Origin: Selenomonas sputigena ATCC 35185
GTDB taxonomy: Bacteria > Bacillota > Negativicutes > Selenomonadales > Selenomonadaceae
Reading direction: 5' to 3'
NCBI RefSeq assembly: GCF_000208405.1
Contig: NC_015437.1
Span: 981,001-1,045,000 of the forward strand
DNA length: 64,000 nt
In this document: positions 45,692-55,431 of the stretch, one piece after another
How the letters are laid out: each line of letters begins with the position of its first letter
Numbering within the stretch: the first letter of the stretch is position 1
The notes under the pieces: model-generated
The model's database searches: none
What the model was told of the DNA's origin: nothing
What the model saw: the letters and a program-made list of their open reading frames with translations, nothing else
Translations under genes and position numbers: made by a program

Positions 45692-47886
45692 TGGCACAGA
45701 ACCCTGATTTCACGAAAATCAACCTTGAGGGTGCGCCTGCTCATAAAGAGGCGGATTGGCGCAAACGCTTGGAAGCTTCGACGGGCATGAGCTATGACTC
45801 GCTGATGGAGAGCACGATGGAGAAGATTCCCATCAAGCCTTTCTACAATCACGATGAATACGATCATATGAACCACTTGGAGTTTGCGAGCGGCATCCCG
45901 CCGTGCCTCAGAGGACCGTACTCGACGATGTACGTTTTCCGTCCGTGGACGGTGCGTCAGTACGCAGGTTTCTCGACGGCGGAGGAATCGAACGCCTTCT
46001 ACCGCAGAAACCTTGCGGCCGGTCAGAAGGGTCTTTCCATCGCCTTCGATCTGCCGACGCATCGCGGCTACGACGCCGACAATCCGCGCGTCATCGGTGA
46101 CGTCGGCAAGGCGGGCGTCTCGGTTTGCTCAATGCTCGACATGAACATCCTCTTCTCGGGCATTCCGCTCGACCAGATGTCGGTTTCCATGACGATGAAC
46201 GGCGCCGTTTTGCCGATTCTCGCCTTCTTCATCCAGTCGGGCGTCGAGCAGGGCGTTGACAAGAAGATCATGGCGGGTACGATTCAGAACGACATCCTCA
46301 AGGAATTCATGGTGCGCAACACGTACATCTATCCGCCGGATATGTCGATGCGCATCATCGGCGATATCTTCGAGTACACGACGAAATATATGCCGAAGTT
46401 CAACAGCATTTCCATTTCGGGCTACCACATGCAGGAGGCTGGCGCGACGGCAGACATCGAGCTTGGCTACACGCTTGCCGACGGTCTCGAATACATCCGT
46501 ACGGGCATCAAGGCGGGACTTCCGATCGACGCCTTCGCAAAGCGCCTGTCGTTCTTCTGGGCAATCGGCAAGAACTACTTCATGGAAATCGCCAAGATGC
46601 GTGCGGCGCGCGTCCTCTGGGCGAAGATCGTCAAGTCGTTCGGCGCGGAAAATCCCAAATCCATGGCGCTTCGCACGCATTCGCAGACTTCGGGCTGGTC
46701 GCTTACGGCGCAGGATCCGTTCAACAACATCGCGCGCACGGCGATGGAAGCGATGGGCGCGGCTCTCGGGCACACGCAGTCGCTGCACACGAACGCTCTC
46801 GACGAGGCCATCGCTCTGCCGACGGACTTCTCGGCTCGCATCGCACGCAATACGCAGCTCTACATTCAGGATGAGACGAGCGTCTGCAAGATCATCGACC
46901 CGTGGGGCGGCTCCTACTACGTCGAAGCCCTCACGAACGAGATCATTCGCCGCTCTTGGGCCCATATTCAGGAAGTCGAATCCCTCGGCGGCATGGCGAA
47001 GGCGATTCCGACGGGTCTGCCGAAGATGCGCATCGAGGAGGCTGCAGCACGTCGTCAGGCGAGAATCGATTCGGGCAACGAGACGATTGTCGGCTTGAAC
47101 AAGTACCGCTTGGAGAAGGAAGATCCGCTGGAAATCCTCGCGATCGACAACACCGCTGTGCGTCAGGCTCAGGTCGAGCGCCTCGAAAAACTGCGTGCAA
47201 ACCGCAACGAGGACGACGTGCGCGCCGCCTTGGAAGCCATCACGAAGGCCGCCGAGACGCGCGACAACGGCAATCTCTTGGAATGCGCGGTCGAAGCGGC
47301 GCGCGTGCGCTGCTCGCTCGGCGAGATTTCGGATGCCGTGGAAAAGGTTTCGGGTCGCTATCAGGCCGTCATTCATACGATTTCGGGCGTCTACTCTTCG
47401 GAGTTTACGGATAAGACGGAGCTGGACAAGGCGCGTGCGCTTGCCGATGATTTTGAAAAGCTCACGGGTCGCCGGCCGCGTATCTTTGTCGCCAAGATGG
47501 GTCAGGACGGTCACGATCGCGGACAGAAGGTCATCGCCTCCTCCTTCGCTGACATGGGTTGGGACGTCGATGTCGGACCTCTGTTCCAGACGCCGGATGA
47601 GACGGCGCAGGATGCCGTCGATAACGACGTTCACATGGTCGGCTTCAGCTCGCTGGCTGCCGGTCACAACACGCTTCTGCCGGCTCTTGTGGAAGAACTC
47701 AAGAAGCTTGGGCGCGAGGACATCATGGTCTGCATCGGCGGCGTCATCCCCGTGCAGGACTATGACCACCTCTACAAGAGCGGCGCGGTCGCTATCTTCG
47801 CTCCGGGAACGAACATCCCCGAGGCGGGCGTCAAACTCCTGAAACTCTTGATTGGACGTGCAAAGGAAGAAATGGCTGCGGGGTAA
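45691..47886 (+). CDS. mutB: Methylmalonyl-CoA mutase, large (catalytic) subunit
   Basis: 731 aa. [20 protein letters not shown] (about 70-90) is the substrate-channel motif. [20 protein letters not shown] and [19 protein letters not shown] lie in the barrel. The B12-binding domain (about 595-725) contains [18 protein letters not shown] with the cobalt-ligating His, then GFSSLAAGH and [10 protein letters not shown]. The base-off/His-on ligand set is intact, so the enzyme should be active with adenosylcobalamin. meaB follows 5 bp later. Confidence 0.97.
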   Translation: MAQNPDFTKINLEGAPAHKEADWRKRLEASTGMSYDSLMESTMEKIPIKPFYNHDEYDHMNHLEFASGIPPCLRGPYSTMYVFRPWTVRQYAGFSTAEESNAFYRRNLAAGQKGLSIAFDLPTHRGYDADNPRVIGDVGKAGVSVCSMLDMNILFSGIPLDQMSVSMTMNGAVLPILAFFIQSGVEQGVDKKIMAGTIQNDILKEFMVRNTYIYPPDMSMRIIGDIFEYTTKYMPKFNSISISGYHMQEAGATADIELGYTLADGLEYIRTGIKAGLPIDAFAKRLSFFWAIGKNYFMEIAKMRAARVLWAKIVKSFGAENPKSMALRTHSQTSGWSLTAQDPFNNIARTAMEAMGAALGHTQSLHTNALDEAIALPTDFSARIARNTQLYIQDETSVCKIIDPWGGSYYVEALTNEIIRRSWAHIQEVESLGGMAKAIPTGLPKMRIEEAAARRQARIDSGNETIVGLNKYRLEKEDPLEILAIDNTAVRQAQVERLEKLRANRNEDDVRAALEAITKAAETRDNGNLLECAVEAARVRCSLGEISDAVEKVSGRYQAVIHTISGVYSSEFTDKTELDKARALADDFEKLTGRRPRIFVAKMGQDGHDRGQKVIASSFADMGWDVDVGPLFQTPDETAQDAVDNDVHMVGFSSLAAGHNTLLPALVEELKKLGREDIMVCIGGVIPVQDYDHLYKSGAVAIFAPGTNIPEAGVKLLKLLIGRAKEEMAAG

Positions 47887-47891
47887 CGACC

Positions 47892-49076
47892 ATGGCGAAA
47901 TACACGAACACGAAGCCGGACTGGGTGCCGGAGAACGCGGACAAGAATTTTGCCACGAGCGTCATGAGCGGCATTGACGGCATCAAGGATCTGACGGTCG
48001 GCAACATCAACCCGGATCTTGGAAAGACAGGTTTCCGAAGGAATCGCATGATTCTTGATGTGGAAGACTATGTGAAAGGCGTGGCCGCGGGGGATCGCAT
48101 GATCCTCTCGCGCGCCATCACGCTCATTGAAAGCAACAGTCCGCGTCATTTCCCGAAGGCGCAGAGGGTGCTGCAGGATCTCCTTCCCCATACGGGGAAG
48201 GCTCTGCGCATCGGCATCACAGGCGTCCCGGGAGCGGGAAAGAGCACGATGATCGAGGCTTTTGGCAACATGCTCTGCGACATGGGGCATCGCGTCGCAG
48301 TCCTGACGGTCGATCCGACAAGCTCGGTGACGAAAGGCTCGATTCTTGGAGACAAAACGCGCATGGGCACGCTTTCGCGCAGGGAAGAGGCATTCATTCG
48401 CCCGTCGCCTGCCGGAGGCACTTTGGGCGGTGTCGCGAGGAAAAGTCGTGAGACAATGCTTCTTTGCGAGGCGGCCGGCTATGATGTCATCCTCATCGAA
48501 ACCGTCGGCGTCGGACAGTCGGAAACGACGGTTCGCTCGATGGTCGACTTCTTCCTGCTCGTCGTTCTGACGGGGGCAGGAGATGAGCTGCAAGGCATCA
48601 AGAAGGGCATCATGGAACTGGCGGACGCCATCGTCATCAACAAGGCAGACGGAGACAATCGTACGAAAGCTCAGGTCGCACGCGGCGAGTACGAGCGTAT
48701 GATCGAGTACATTCGTCCCGCGACGCCAGGCTGGCAGACGCATGCCTACCTCGTTTCTGCCTTGGAAAAGACGGGATTGAAAGAGCTTTGGGATGTCATT
48801 CGCATCTTTGAGAGCACGACGAAGGAGAATGGCGCTTTCCGGAAGCGTCGTGAAAGTCAGCTGCTCGATTGGATGAACAGCATGATCGACGAGCACCTGC
48901 ACAACCTCTTCTTTGATGATCCTGTGATTCTGGGGCGTATGCCGGAAGTGCGCGATGCCGTGCTCAAGGGGACGGTGTCCCCCTCGCAGGGTGTGGCGGA
49001 GCTTATCCATGTCTTCGACATCCATCGTGCTTCGGATCGCCATGTCGATCTTCTGCATCCCCATGAGGAGGGATGA
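47892..49076 (+). CDS. meaB: Mutase-associated GTPase MeaB (ArgK family)
   Basis: 394 aa. G3E GTPase that gates cofactor loading and protects methylmalonyl-CoA mutase. GITGVPGAGKSTMIEAFG is the P-loop. LTVDPTSSVTKGSILGDKTR follows, with ETVGVGQSE (base II/III) and VINKADGDN (NKxD). The 60 or so residues before the usual start (NTKPDWVPENADKNF...) make it longer than the roughly 330-aa norm. The role follows from the family and its place in the mutAB operon. Confidence 0.95.
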   Translation: MAKYTNTKPDWVPENADKNFATSVMSGIDGIKDLTVGNINPDLGKTGFRRNRMILDVEDYVKGVAAGDRMILSRAITLIESNSPRHFPKAQRVLQDLLPHTGKALRIGITGVPGAGKSTMIEAFGNMLCDMGHRVAVLTVDPTSSVTKGSILGDKTRMGTLSRREEAFIRPSPAGGTLGGVARKSRETMLLCEAAGYDVILIETVGVGQSETTVRSMVDFFLLVVLTGAGDELQGIKKGIMELADAIVINKADGDNRTKAQVARGEYERMIEYIRPATPGWQTHAYLVSALEKTGLKELWDVIRIFESTTKENGAFRKRRESQLLDWMNSMIDEHLHNLFFDDPVILGRMPEVRDAVLKGTVSPSQGVAELIHVFDIHRASDRHVDLLHPHEEG

Positions 49077-49079
49077 TCC

Positions 49080-49649
49080 TTGTATACGAAACGGCTATAT
49101 GTCTCTGGCGGCAGCTTCTACGAGCTGCAGGCGGTTTTCGATCATGTGCCCGGCGTCGTCGCGACGCGTACCGGCTATATTGATGCACAGAGTGAGGAGC
49201 CGTCGTATGATGCAGTGAAAAGCGGTTGGATCAAGGCTGTCATGGGACTGGAAATCGCCTACAACCCGAAGAAGACAGATATATCGCAGCTTTTGGACAT
49301 CCTCTTCGCCGTCGTCAATCCCTATGAAAAGGATGGACAGGGGGCGGCGAAAGGGCCGATGTACCAAAGTGGCGTATACTACGTCGATGCAGAGGATGCG
49401 CCGCTCGTCGAATATCACATGAATTTCATCGTGAATCGCGGCAGACCTCCTGCCGCGACGGAAGCGAACGTGACGGTCAACGACCCGAATCATAACAAGA
49501 AGTTGACGCGTCACTGCTATGCAAAAGCTGCGCCTCTCGTAAGCTTCCATCCAGCGGAGCCTGAGCGGCAGCAGTATCTCGCTCGTCATCCGTACCGCAA
49601 GACAACGATTGATTTCAAGCGGCTGCGCGAGCTGGGGATATTGCAATAG
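49080..49649 (+). CDS. MsrA-like protein lacking the catalytic cysteine
   Basis: 189 aa. The fold of peptide-methionine (S)-sulfoxide reductase is readable throughout. YVSGGSFYELQAVFDHVPGV aligns with the family pattern GCFWxxE...PGV; the following stretch has TGYID, PSYDAVKSG, IAYNPKKTDISQLLDILF and MYQSGVYYVD. The essential Cys of GCFW is Ser12 here, Trp is Tyr14, and the Glu of the GHAE motif is missing (SGWIKAVMG). Only one Cys remains, in RHCYAK. Reductase activity is therefore unlikely. TTG start with GAGGAGGG 7 nt before; 3 bp after meaB, so it is co-transcribed. Confidence 0.75.
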   Translation: MYTKRLYVSGGSFYELQAVFDHVPGVVATRTGYIDAQSEEPSYDAVKSGWIKAVMGLEIAYNPKKTDISQLLDILFAVVNPYEKDGQGAAKGPMYQSGVYYVDAEDAPLVEYHMNFIVNRGRPPAATEANVTVNDPNHNKKLTRHCYAKAAPLVSFHPAEPERQQYLARHPYRKTTIDFKRLRELGILQ

Positions 49650-49690
49650 GAAAAGCATCAAAGAAGTATGGGAAATATCTGTGCTTCCTC

Positions 49691-49731
49691 AAGCCCCGGC
49701 TGCACTTCTTGTGTGCCGGGGCTTAGATTTT
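49691..49731 (+). terminator. Terminator of the mut operon
   Basis: AAGCCCCGGC/GCCGGGGCTT perfect 10-bp stem extended by TGCAC/GTGT, then AGATTTTAT. Confidence 0.82.
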
Positions 49732-49757
49732 ATGGGGACGGTCTGTGCCTTTTGGGC

Positions 49758-49785
49758 TTGACTTCTCGAAGTTTCCCTGTACAAT
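49758..49785 (+). promoter_or_regulatory. Promoter of the cbi/cob operon
   Basis: TTGACT, 16-bp spacer, TACAAT, about 30 bp before the cbiD ATG. There is too little room for a riboswitch aptamer between this promoter and cbiD. Confidence 0.75.
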
Positions 49786-49816
49786 AAAAGCATTGTAGTG
49801 TGGAGGAGTGAGTGCG

Positions 49817-50920
49817 ATGGCGAAGGAGATGCGAAGCGGCTACACGACAGGAGCCTGTGCGGCGGCTGGGACGAAGGCGGCGCTTCTTTTTCTTGACGGA
49901 GAGTATTGCGAGAAAGTGACGATCATGGCTCTCGACGGCACGCCGCTTCACATTCCGATTCAAGAAGTCATCCGCACGTCGTCGGGAGCGCGCGCCGAGG
50001 TCGTGAAGTTCTCAGGAGATGATCCAGACATCACGAATGGCGTTTCCGTCTTTACGGAAGTCGTCGTTCGCCCTGAGGGGAGCGGTGTTCATTTCCATGC
50101 GGGGCGCGGCATCGGCACGGTCACGAAGCCAGGGCTTTCCGTGCCGCCGGGCGAGCCGTCGATCAATCCGGGGCCTCGCCAGCTGATTCGCAACGTCATC
50201 GAGGAAATCCTCGGCAAGGACGGCAGTGCGGACGTCACGATTTCGATTCCCGCAGGTGAGGAACTTGCAAAACGCACGCTGAATCCGATCCTTGGCATCG
50301 TCGGCGGCATTTCCGTCATCGGCACGACGGGCGTCCTGCGCCCTATGTCGGAGGAAGGCTTCAAAAACTCTCTCGTGCCGCAGATGGATGTGGCTCTTGC
50401 AGCAGGCTTCGATACGCAGATCTTCGTGCCGGGCAAGATGGGCGAAAATGCGGCGGTGCGCTTCGGCCTGCCGCGCGAGGCTGTCGTGCAGACGAGCAAC
50501 TTCATCGGTTTCATGTTGGAGCGTGCAGCGGAAAGAAAGCTCAAGCGCGTGCTGCTCTTCGGTCATATCGGCAAGCTCTCGAAGGTTGCGGCAGGTGTAT
50601 TCTACACGCACAACCGCATAGCGGACGGTCGCTTGGAAGCGCTCGCTGCCTACGCAGCGGCGGAGGGTCTGCCGCAGGAAGCGGTGCGCCGCATCCTTGC
50701 GGCGACGACGACGGAAGAGGCCTTGCCGCTTTTTGCCGAATACGGTTTGGAGCGGGTCTATGGCATTCTTTGCGCGCGTGCTTCGGCTCGCGCCGAGCGG
50801 TACGTATTCCAAGATCTGCGCGTGGGAACGGCGATGACGACGCTCAAGGGGGAGCTCTTGGGCATGGATGATACAGCAAGAGAGATAGGCAGGGATTTTC
50901 ATTGGAACATAGAATCGTAG
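49817..50920 (+). CDS. cbiD: Cobalt-precorrin-5B C1-methyltransferase
   Basis: 367 aa. The anaerobic-pathway enzyme methylating C1. RSGYTTGACAAAGTKAALLF is the CbiD signature. Further support comes from GRGIGTVTKPGLSVPPGEPS followed by INPGPRQLI, and from GTTGVLRPMSE. CbiD is not a member of the tetrapyrrole-methylase fold and is restricted to the anaerobic route, so it identifies the pathway type. The ATG at 49817 follows GGAGG; the GTG at 49808 overlaps that site. First gene of a long operon. Confidence 0.97.
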   Translation: MAKEMRSGYTTGACAAAGTKAALLFLDGEYCEKVTIMALDGTPLHIPIQEVIRTSSGARAEVVKFSGDDPDITNGVSVFTEVVVRPEGSGVHFHAGRGIGTVTKPGLSVPPGEPSINPGPRQLIRNVIEEILGKDGSADVTISIPAGEELAKRTLNPILGIVGGISVIGTTGVLRPMSEEGFKNSLVPQMDVALAAGFDTQIFVPGKMGENAAVRFGLPREAVVQTSNFIGFMLERAAERKLKRVLLFGHIGKLSKVAAGVFYTHNRIADGRLEALAAYAAAEGLPQEAVRRILAATTTEEALPLFAEYGLERVYGILCARASARAERYVFQDLRVGTAMTTLKGELLGMDDTAREIGRDFHWNIES

Positions 50921-51528
50921 TGGCAGGCATCGGACCGGGCAATCCAGATTTTGTCCTGCCGGCGGCACGCGCTGCCATCGAGGGCGCGGAGGTGCTCGTC
51001 GGCGGCAGCCGCGCCCTGGCGGATTTCGCCAGGCAAGGGCAGGAGACGATGACGATTCGCGGCGATATAGACGCCGTCCTTTCGTTCATTCGGGAGAAGA
51101 TTCAAAAGACGCACGTCGTCGTCATGGTTTCAGGCGATCCAGGCTATTATTCGCTGCTCGATGCTCTGCGGCGTGAGTTCCCGCCACAGGCGCTCGTCGT
51201 CATCCCCGGCGTAAGTTCCCTGCAGATGGCATTTGCGCGCCTTGCTCTGCCTTGGCATGAGGCGAGACTTGCGTCCTTCCACGGGCGCGTGCCGCAGGCG
51301 AAAGAGATTGCTTACAAGGAGGGCGCCCTGCTCGGGCTTTTGACGGATCGATCGAACAATTCGCGCACGATTGCACAGCGCCTTATGGAGCTTGGTTGGC
51401 CGTCTTCTGCAGAGCTTCATATATGCTCACGGCTGTCTTATGAAGATGAGGAAATCATTCATACGACACTTGCTGAGGCGGCGTCTGCAGCGGAAATCTC
51501 TCATGGTGTTTTGGTGGTGAAGGCATGA
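50902..51528 (+). CDS. cbiE: Cobalt-precorrin-7 C5-methyltransferase
   Basis: 208 aa. VVAGIGPGNPDFVLPAARAA is the SAM loop, VMVSGDPGYYSLLDAL the second motif and VIPGVSSLQMAFARLALPWH the third. GLLTDRSNNSRTIAQRLMEL is typical of CbiE. It is separate from cbiT (fused as CobL in the aerobic route). The TTG start lies inside the cbiD 3' end (19-bp overlap); a GTG about 18 nt further on is an alternative. It overlaps cbiT by ATGA. Confidence 0.93.
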   Translation: MEHRIVVAGIGPGNPDFVLPAARAAIEGAEVLVGGSRALADFARQGQETMTIRGDIDAVLSFIREKIQKTHVVVMVSGDPGYYSLLDALRREFPPQALVVIPGVSSLQMAFARLALPWHEARLASFHGRVPQAKEIAYKEGALLGLLTDRSNNSRTIAQRLMELGWPSSAELHICSRLSYEDEEIIHTTLAEAASAAEISHGVLVVKA

Positions 51529-52112
51529 AACATTTTTTAGGCATCGAAGACGAAGAATTCATCCGCGGCAAAGTGCCGATGACGAAGAAGGAGATCCGCA
51601 TCCTGACACTGGCGGGGGCGAAGATCGGAAAAAATGATATCGTTTGCGATATCGGCGCCGGCACGGGGTCGCTTTCCATTGAGGCGGCGCTTCTGGCGAA
51701 GGCGGGTCATGTCTACGCCGTGGAGCGCAAAAAAGAAGCGGTCGAACTCATCCGTCAGAATGCGGCGAAATTCGGCATCGAGAACATCACGATCATCGAG
51801 AGCGAGGCGCCGGCAGGATTGGAGCAGCTGCCCGAACGGCTTGATGCGGCGATCATCGGTGGCACGGGAAGCCATCTGGAAGAGATCCTTGAATTTCTCG
51901 ACAAACGATTGAAACCCGGCGGCTTCATCGTCATCAACTGCATCACGGTACAGACGCTCGCGAGTTCACTCGCCTACATGCGAAAGAAGAGCGGCTATCT
52001 CTATGATACCGTCCAGGTGCAGGTCAATCGCCTGAAGAAGGTCGGTCCTTACGATATGGCGGAGGCGATCAACCCCGTCTACATCATTTCCTGCCATAAG
52101 GCAAACGTGTAA
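51525..52112 (+). CDS. cbiT: Cobalt-precorrin-6B C15-methyltransferase (decarboxylating)
   Basis: 195 aa. Rossmann-type SAM methyltransferase, unlike the other corrin methylases. GKVPMTKKEIRILTLAGAKI opens the protein. VCDIGAGTGSLSIEAALLA is motif I, VYAVERKKEAVELIRQNAAK motif II, and AAIIGGTGSHLEEIL the acceptor loop. Methylates C15 and decarboxylates the C12 side chain. The start overlaps cbiE by four bases and the stop is 13 bp before cbiF. Confidence 0.95.
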   Translation: MKHFLGIEDEEFIRGKVPMTKKEIRILTLAGAKIGKNDIVCDIGAGTGSLSIEAALLAKAGHVYAVERKKEAVELIRQNAAKFGIENITIIESEAPAGLEQLPERLDAAIIGGTGSHLEEILEFLDKRLKPGGFIVINCITVQTLASSLAYMRKKSGYLYDTVQVQVNRLKKVGPYDMAEAINPVYIISCHKANV

Positions 52113-52125
52113 CAGGAGGAAGAAC

Positions 52126-52884
52126 ATGCAGGTATACATTGTCGGTGCGGGCGCAGGCGATCCCGAGCTCATCACGGTCAAGGGGCAAAAGCTGCTGCAA
52201 AAGGCCGATGTCATCATCTATGCGGGTTCGCTCGTCAATCCCGCCCTTTTGGGCTTTGCCAAGGAAGGCGCGGAGATTCACGATTCCGCCTCAATGACGC
52301 TCCCCGAGGTCATTGAGACGATAGAGAAGGCGGTGGCGAAAGATCTCATGGTCGTGCGCCTTCATACGGGCGATCCGAGCATCTACGGTGCGATTCAAGA
52401 GCAGATGGATGCGCTCAAGAAGAAGGGGATTGATTTTGAGGTCGTGCCGGGCGTCAGCTCCTTCCTCGCGACGGCTGCCGCTTTGAAGCAGGAGTATACG
52501 CTTCCCGGAATCTCGCAGACGGTCATCATCACGCGCAACGAGGGGCGTACGCCCGTGCCCGAGCGGGAGAAGCTGCGCTCGCTTGCCGCACATCAGGCAA
52601 CGATGTGCATCTTCCTCAGCATCACGATGCTCGCGGATGTCGTGAAGGAGCTTATCGAGGGCGGCTATGCGCCCTCGACGCCGATCGCCATCGTGCAGCG
52701 CGCCTCGTGGCCCGAGCAGAAGATCGTGCGCGCGACATTGGAAACCATCGTGGAGGAAATTGCCGACAAGGGCATCGACCGCACGGCGATGATCGTCGTC
52801 AGCCGCTGCCTCGGTGCAGATTATGAGCTTTCTCGCCTCTACGCGCCGGAGTTCAGCCACATGTTCCGCGAAGCAAGCAAATGA
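52126..52884 (+). CDS. cbiF: Cobalt-precorrin-4 C11-methyltransferase
   Basis: 252 aa. VYIVGAGAGDPELITVKGQK is the SAM motif of the C11/C20 class. VIIYAGSLVNPALL, VRLHTGDPSIYGAIQEQMDA and VVPGVSSFLATAAALKQEYT follow, and ISQTVIITRNEGRTPVPERE is a strong CbiF/CobM signature. A ribosome-binding site CAGGAGGAAG precedes the ATG. The stop overlaps the cbiG start by ATGA. Confidence 0.96.
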   Translation: MQVYIVGAGAGDPELITVKGQKLLQKADVIIYAGSLVNPALLGFAKEGAEIHDSASMTLPEVIETIEKAVAKDLMVVRLHTGDPSIYGAIQEQMDALKKKGIDFEVVPGVSSFLATAAALKQEYTLPGISQTVIITRNEGRTPVPEREKLRSLAAHQATMCIFLSITMLADVVKELIEGGYAPSTPIAIVQRASWPEQKIVRATLETIVEEIADKGIDRTAMIVVSRCLGADYELSRLYAPEFSHMFREASK

Positions 52885-53933
52885 GATGCGCGGTTTTCAC
52901 GGCGACGCCGCGCGGCACGAAGACGGCTCTTCGCGTTCGCGCATCGCTTGATGCGAGCGTCGATATCTTCGGCAAGGCAGGGCAGGAAATGCCGGCGGGA
53001 GTACGCGTTTATGAGCGCCTCGCGCCGCAGGTAGCGGCGGCATTTCGCCAGTATGACGCGCTTATTTTCATCATGGCGACGGGAATTGCCGTGCGCATGA
53101 TTGCGGGTTCTTTGAAGAGCAAGTTGGAAGATCCGGCCGTTCTCGTGCTCGACGAGGAGGCGCAGCATGTCATCAGTCTGCTTTCGGGTCACATTGGCGG
53201 CGCGAACGAGCTGACGCGCGAGCTTGCGGCATCGCTCGGCGCAGATCCAGTCATCACGACGGCAACGGACGTGCAGAAGAAGCTTGCCGTCGATGTCGCC
53301 GCCGCGCGCCTTGCGCTGCGCCCCTCGCCGAAGGAGCAGATCAAGCGGTTCAACAGCGCCGTGCTTGACGATGCGGCGATTCGTTATGTGATCGACGAGA
53401 ATCTCGCGCGTGCGAGCTTTTACAAGAAGCGGCTTGACGATATGGGGTTGACGGCGCTGTTCGGACGGGAACTTCCGCCGAAGGGAGGCTTGACGGCCTT
53501 CATCACGGCGGATGAAAGTGTGCGGCGAGAAGATGTGATCTGCCTCGTGCCGCGCCGTCTCGTTGCCGGCATCGGCTGCAGACGCGGCACGGAGATGTCG
53601 GAGATACGGGTGGCATTGGAAGCGACCCTCACGAAGATCGGGCGCAGCATCGCAGATGTATCGCTTCTCGCGAGTACAGAGGCGAAGGCGGACGAGGCTG
53701 GGCTTCTTGCTTTGAGCGCGAAACTCAAGCGTGATATTCGCTTCCATTCCAACGAAAAGATGCAGGAGACAATCGACGCCTATGGGCTTTCTGAGTCTCC
53801 TTTTGTCAAGAAAAATATCGGCATCGGCAACGTCGCGGAAGCTGCAGCGCTCGCGAGCGTCCCCGCAGGACGACTTGCCCTTGCCAAGACGAGATTTGAG
53901 AAAGTGACGGTGGCACTTGTATGGGAAAAATAA
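52881..53933 (+). CDS. cbiG: Cobalt-precorrin-5A hydrolase
   Basis: 350 aa. Opens the delta-lactone ring and releases acetaldehyde in the anaerobic pathway. The N-terminal domain has ALIFIMATGIAVRMIAG, VLDEEAQHVISLLSGHIGGA and NELTRELAASLG. The C-terminal domain has VAGIGCRRGTEMSEIRVALE and NVAEAAALASVP. Both parts are present, as in full-length CbiG. It overlaps the next gene by 13 bases. Confidence 0.95.
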   Translation: MRCAVFTATPRGTKTALRVRASLDASVDIFGKAGQEMPAGVRVYERLAPQVAAAFRQYDALIFIMATGIAVRMIAGSLKSKLEDPAVLVLDEEAQHVISLLSGHIGGANELTRELAASLGADPVITTATDVQKKLAVDVAAARLALRPSPKEQIKRFNSAVLDDAAIRYVIDENLARASFYKKRLDDMGLTALFGRELPPKGGLTAFITADESVRREDVICLVPRRLVAGIGCRRGTEMSEIRVALEATLTKIGRSIADVSLLASTEAKADEAGLLALSAKLKRDIRFHSNEKMQETIDAYGLSESPFVKKNIGIGNVAEAAALASVPAGRLALAKTRFEKVTVALVWEK

Positions 53934-54661
53934 CAGTGGTGGGCATCGGTCCCGGAAGTTTGGAGGATATGACGCCGCGTGCGAAGCGGGCGATTGAGGA
54001 AGCGGCAGTCGTCGCAGGATATACGACGTACATCAAGCTCATCAAAGACCTCATCGGTGAGCGCGAGGTCATCGGCACGGGCATGATGCAGGAGATCGAC
54101 CGCTGCCGCATGGCGGTGGAAACGGCGGCGAAGGGAAGAGATACGGTCGTCGTTTCGAGCGGCGATTCCGGCGTCTACGGCATGGCGGGACTCGTCTTGG
54201 AACTTCTCTTGCAGCGCGAAGCGAGCGATCGCCCCGAGTTCGGCGGCGTCATCGCCGGCATCTCGGCGGTCAATGCGGCGGCTTCGATCTTGGGCGCACC
54301 GCTCATGCACGACTTTGCCGTCATCAGTCTCAGCGACCTGCTGACGCCGTGGGAACTCATCAAGAAGCGTGCCAAGGCGGCGGCGGAAGCTGATTTCGTT
54401 GTCGCGCTCTACAATCCCAAGAGCAAGAAGCGCGTGCAGAACATCGAGGAGATCCGCGAGATATTCCTTGCCTGCCGTGCGGCAGATACGCCTGTCGGCA
54501 TTGTGAACCATGCGGCGCGTGAAGCGGAGAGCAAGACGATTTCGACGCTTGAGAACTTCACGAAGGAAACGATCGACATGTTCTCGCTCGTCATCATCGG
54601 CAATAGCCGCACCTATGTGAAGGAAGGCTACATGATCACGCCGCGGGGCTACGAAGTATGA
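53921..54661 (+). CDS. cbiH: Cobalt-precorrin-3B C17-methyltransferase
   Basis: 246 aa. Ring-contraction enzyme. ITVVGIGPGSLEDMTPRAKR is the SAM loop and VVSSGDSGVYGMAGLVLELL the second motif. GISAVNAAASILGAPLMHDF is followed by AVISLSDLLTPWELIKKRAK, a CbiH/CobJ signature, and VALYNPKSKKR. No C-terminal ferredoxin-like extension is present. The ATG is within the cbiG 3' end and the stop overlaps cbiJ by ATGA. Confidence 0.96.
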   Translation: MGKITVVGIGPGSLEDMTPRAKRAIEEAAVVAGYTTYIKLIKDLIGEREVIGTGMMQEIDRCRMAVETAAKGRDTVVVSSGDSGVYGMAGLVLELLLQREASDRPEFGGVIAGISAVNAAASILGAPLMHDFAVISLSDLLTPWELIKKRAKAAAEADFVVALYNPKSKKRVQNIEEIREIFLACRAADTPVGIVNHAAREAESKTISTLENFTKETIDMFSLVIIGNSRTYVKEGYMITPRGYEV

Positions 54662-55422
54662 TCTTCGTGGTAGCAGGTACACAGGACGGCAGGGAGCTTG
54701 CGGGTTTTCTGCTGGAAAAGGGGCAGAGTGTCACGGCGTCGGTCGTGAGCCGCTACGGTGAGGAGCTTTTGTCGCGCTATCCGGGCATCGTCATCAACGA
54801 TCGTCCGCTCGATGAAGCAGCACTGGCGGAGTATTGCCGTGCGCATGGCGTCACTGTGCTCGTCGATGCAAGCCATCCTTATGCGGCGAATATTTCCGAA
54901 AATGCCATGCGCGCCTGCCGCGCGTGCGGCATCCCGTATATCCGCTATGAGAGACAGAGTGCGCCGCTCGATTATGAAAAGGCGCATTACGTCGCAGACT
55001 ACGAGGAAGCGGCGAAAGTTGCGGCGGATTTGGGACGGAACATCTTTCTTACGACGGGCAGTCACAACCTCAAGGCGTTTACAGAAGCGCCTGCACTGAA
55101 AAAATGTGTGCTGACGGCACGCGTCCTGCCCGCCCCCGAAGTCATCGAGGAATGTACGGCGCTCGGCTTTCGCCCGAGCCATATCGTCGCCTTGCAGGGA
55201 CCATTTTCCGAAGCGCTCAACGAGGAGCTTTACAAGAAGTATGAGGCGGATGTCGTCGTCACGAAGAACGGCGGCACGGTCGGCGGCGCCGATACGAAAT
55301 TTGCGGCGGCAATGAATCTCGGCCTGCCGCTCGTCATCGTCGAACGGCCGCGCATCGCCTATGACAATATGGCGCAGACCTTTGAAGAGGTCTTGGCGTT
55401 TGTTCATAAAGCAGAGAAGTGA
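54658..55422 (+). CDS. cbiJ: Cobalt-precorrin-6A reductase
   Basis: 254 aa. NADH-dependent reduction of the corrin macrocycle. IFVVAGTQDGRELAGFLLEK opens the protein. VLVDASHPYAANISENAMRA is the family signature, with YIRYERQS after it, TTGSHNL in the middle and VVTKNGGTVGGADTKFAAAM near the C-terminus. ATGATC start overlapping cbiH. cbiC follows after 9 bp. Confidence 0.94.
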   Translation: MIFVVAGTQDGRELAGFLLEKGQSVTASVVSRYGEELLSRYPGIVINDRPLDEAALAEYCRAHGVTVLVDASHPYAANISENAMRACRACGIPYIRYERQSAPLDYEKAHYVADYEEAAKVAADLGRNIFLTTGSHNLKAFTEAPALKKCVLTARVLPAPEVIEECTALGFRPSHIVALQGPFSEALNEELYKKYEADVVVTKNGGTVGGADTKFAAAMNLGLPLVIVERPRIAYDNMAQTFEEVLAFVHKAEK

Positions 55423-55431
55423 GGTTACAGC

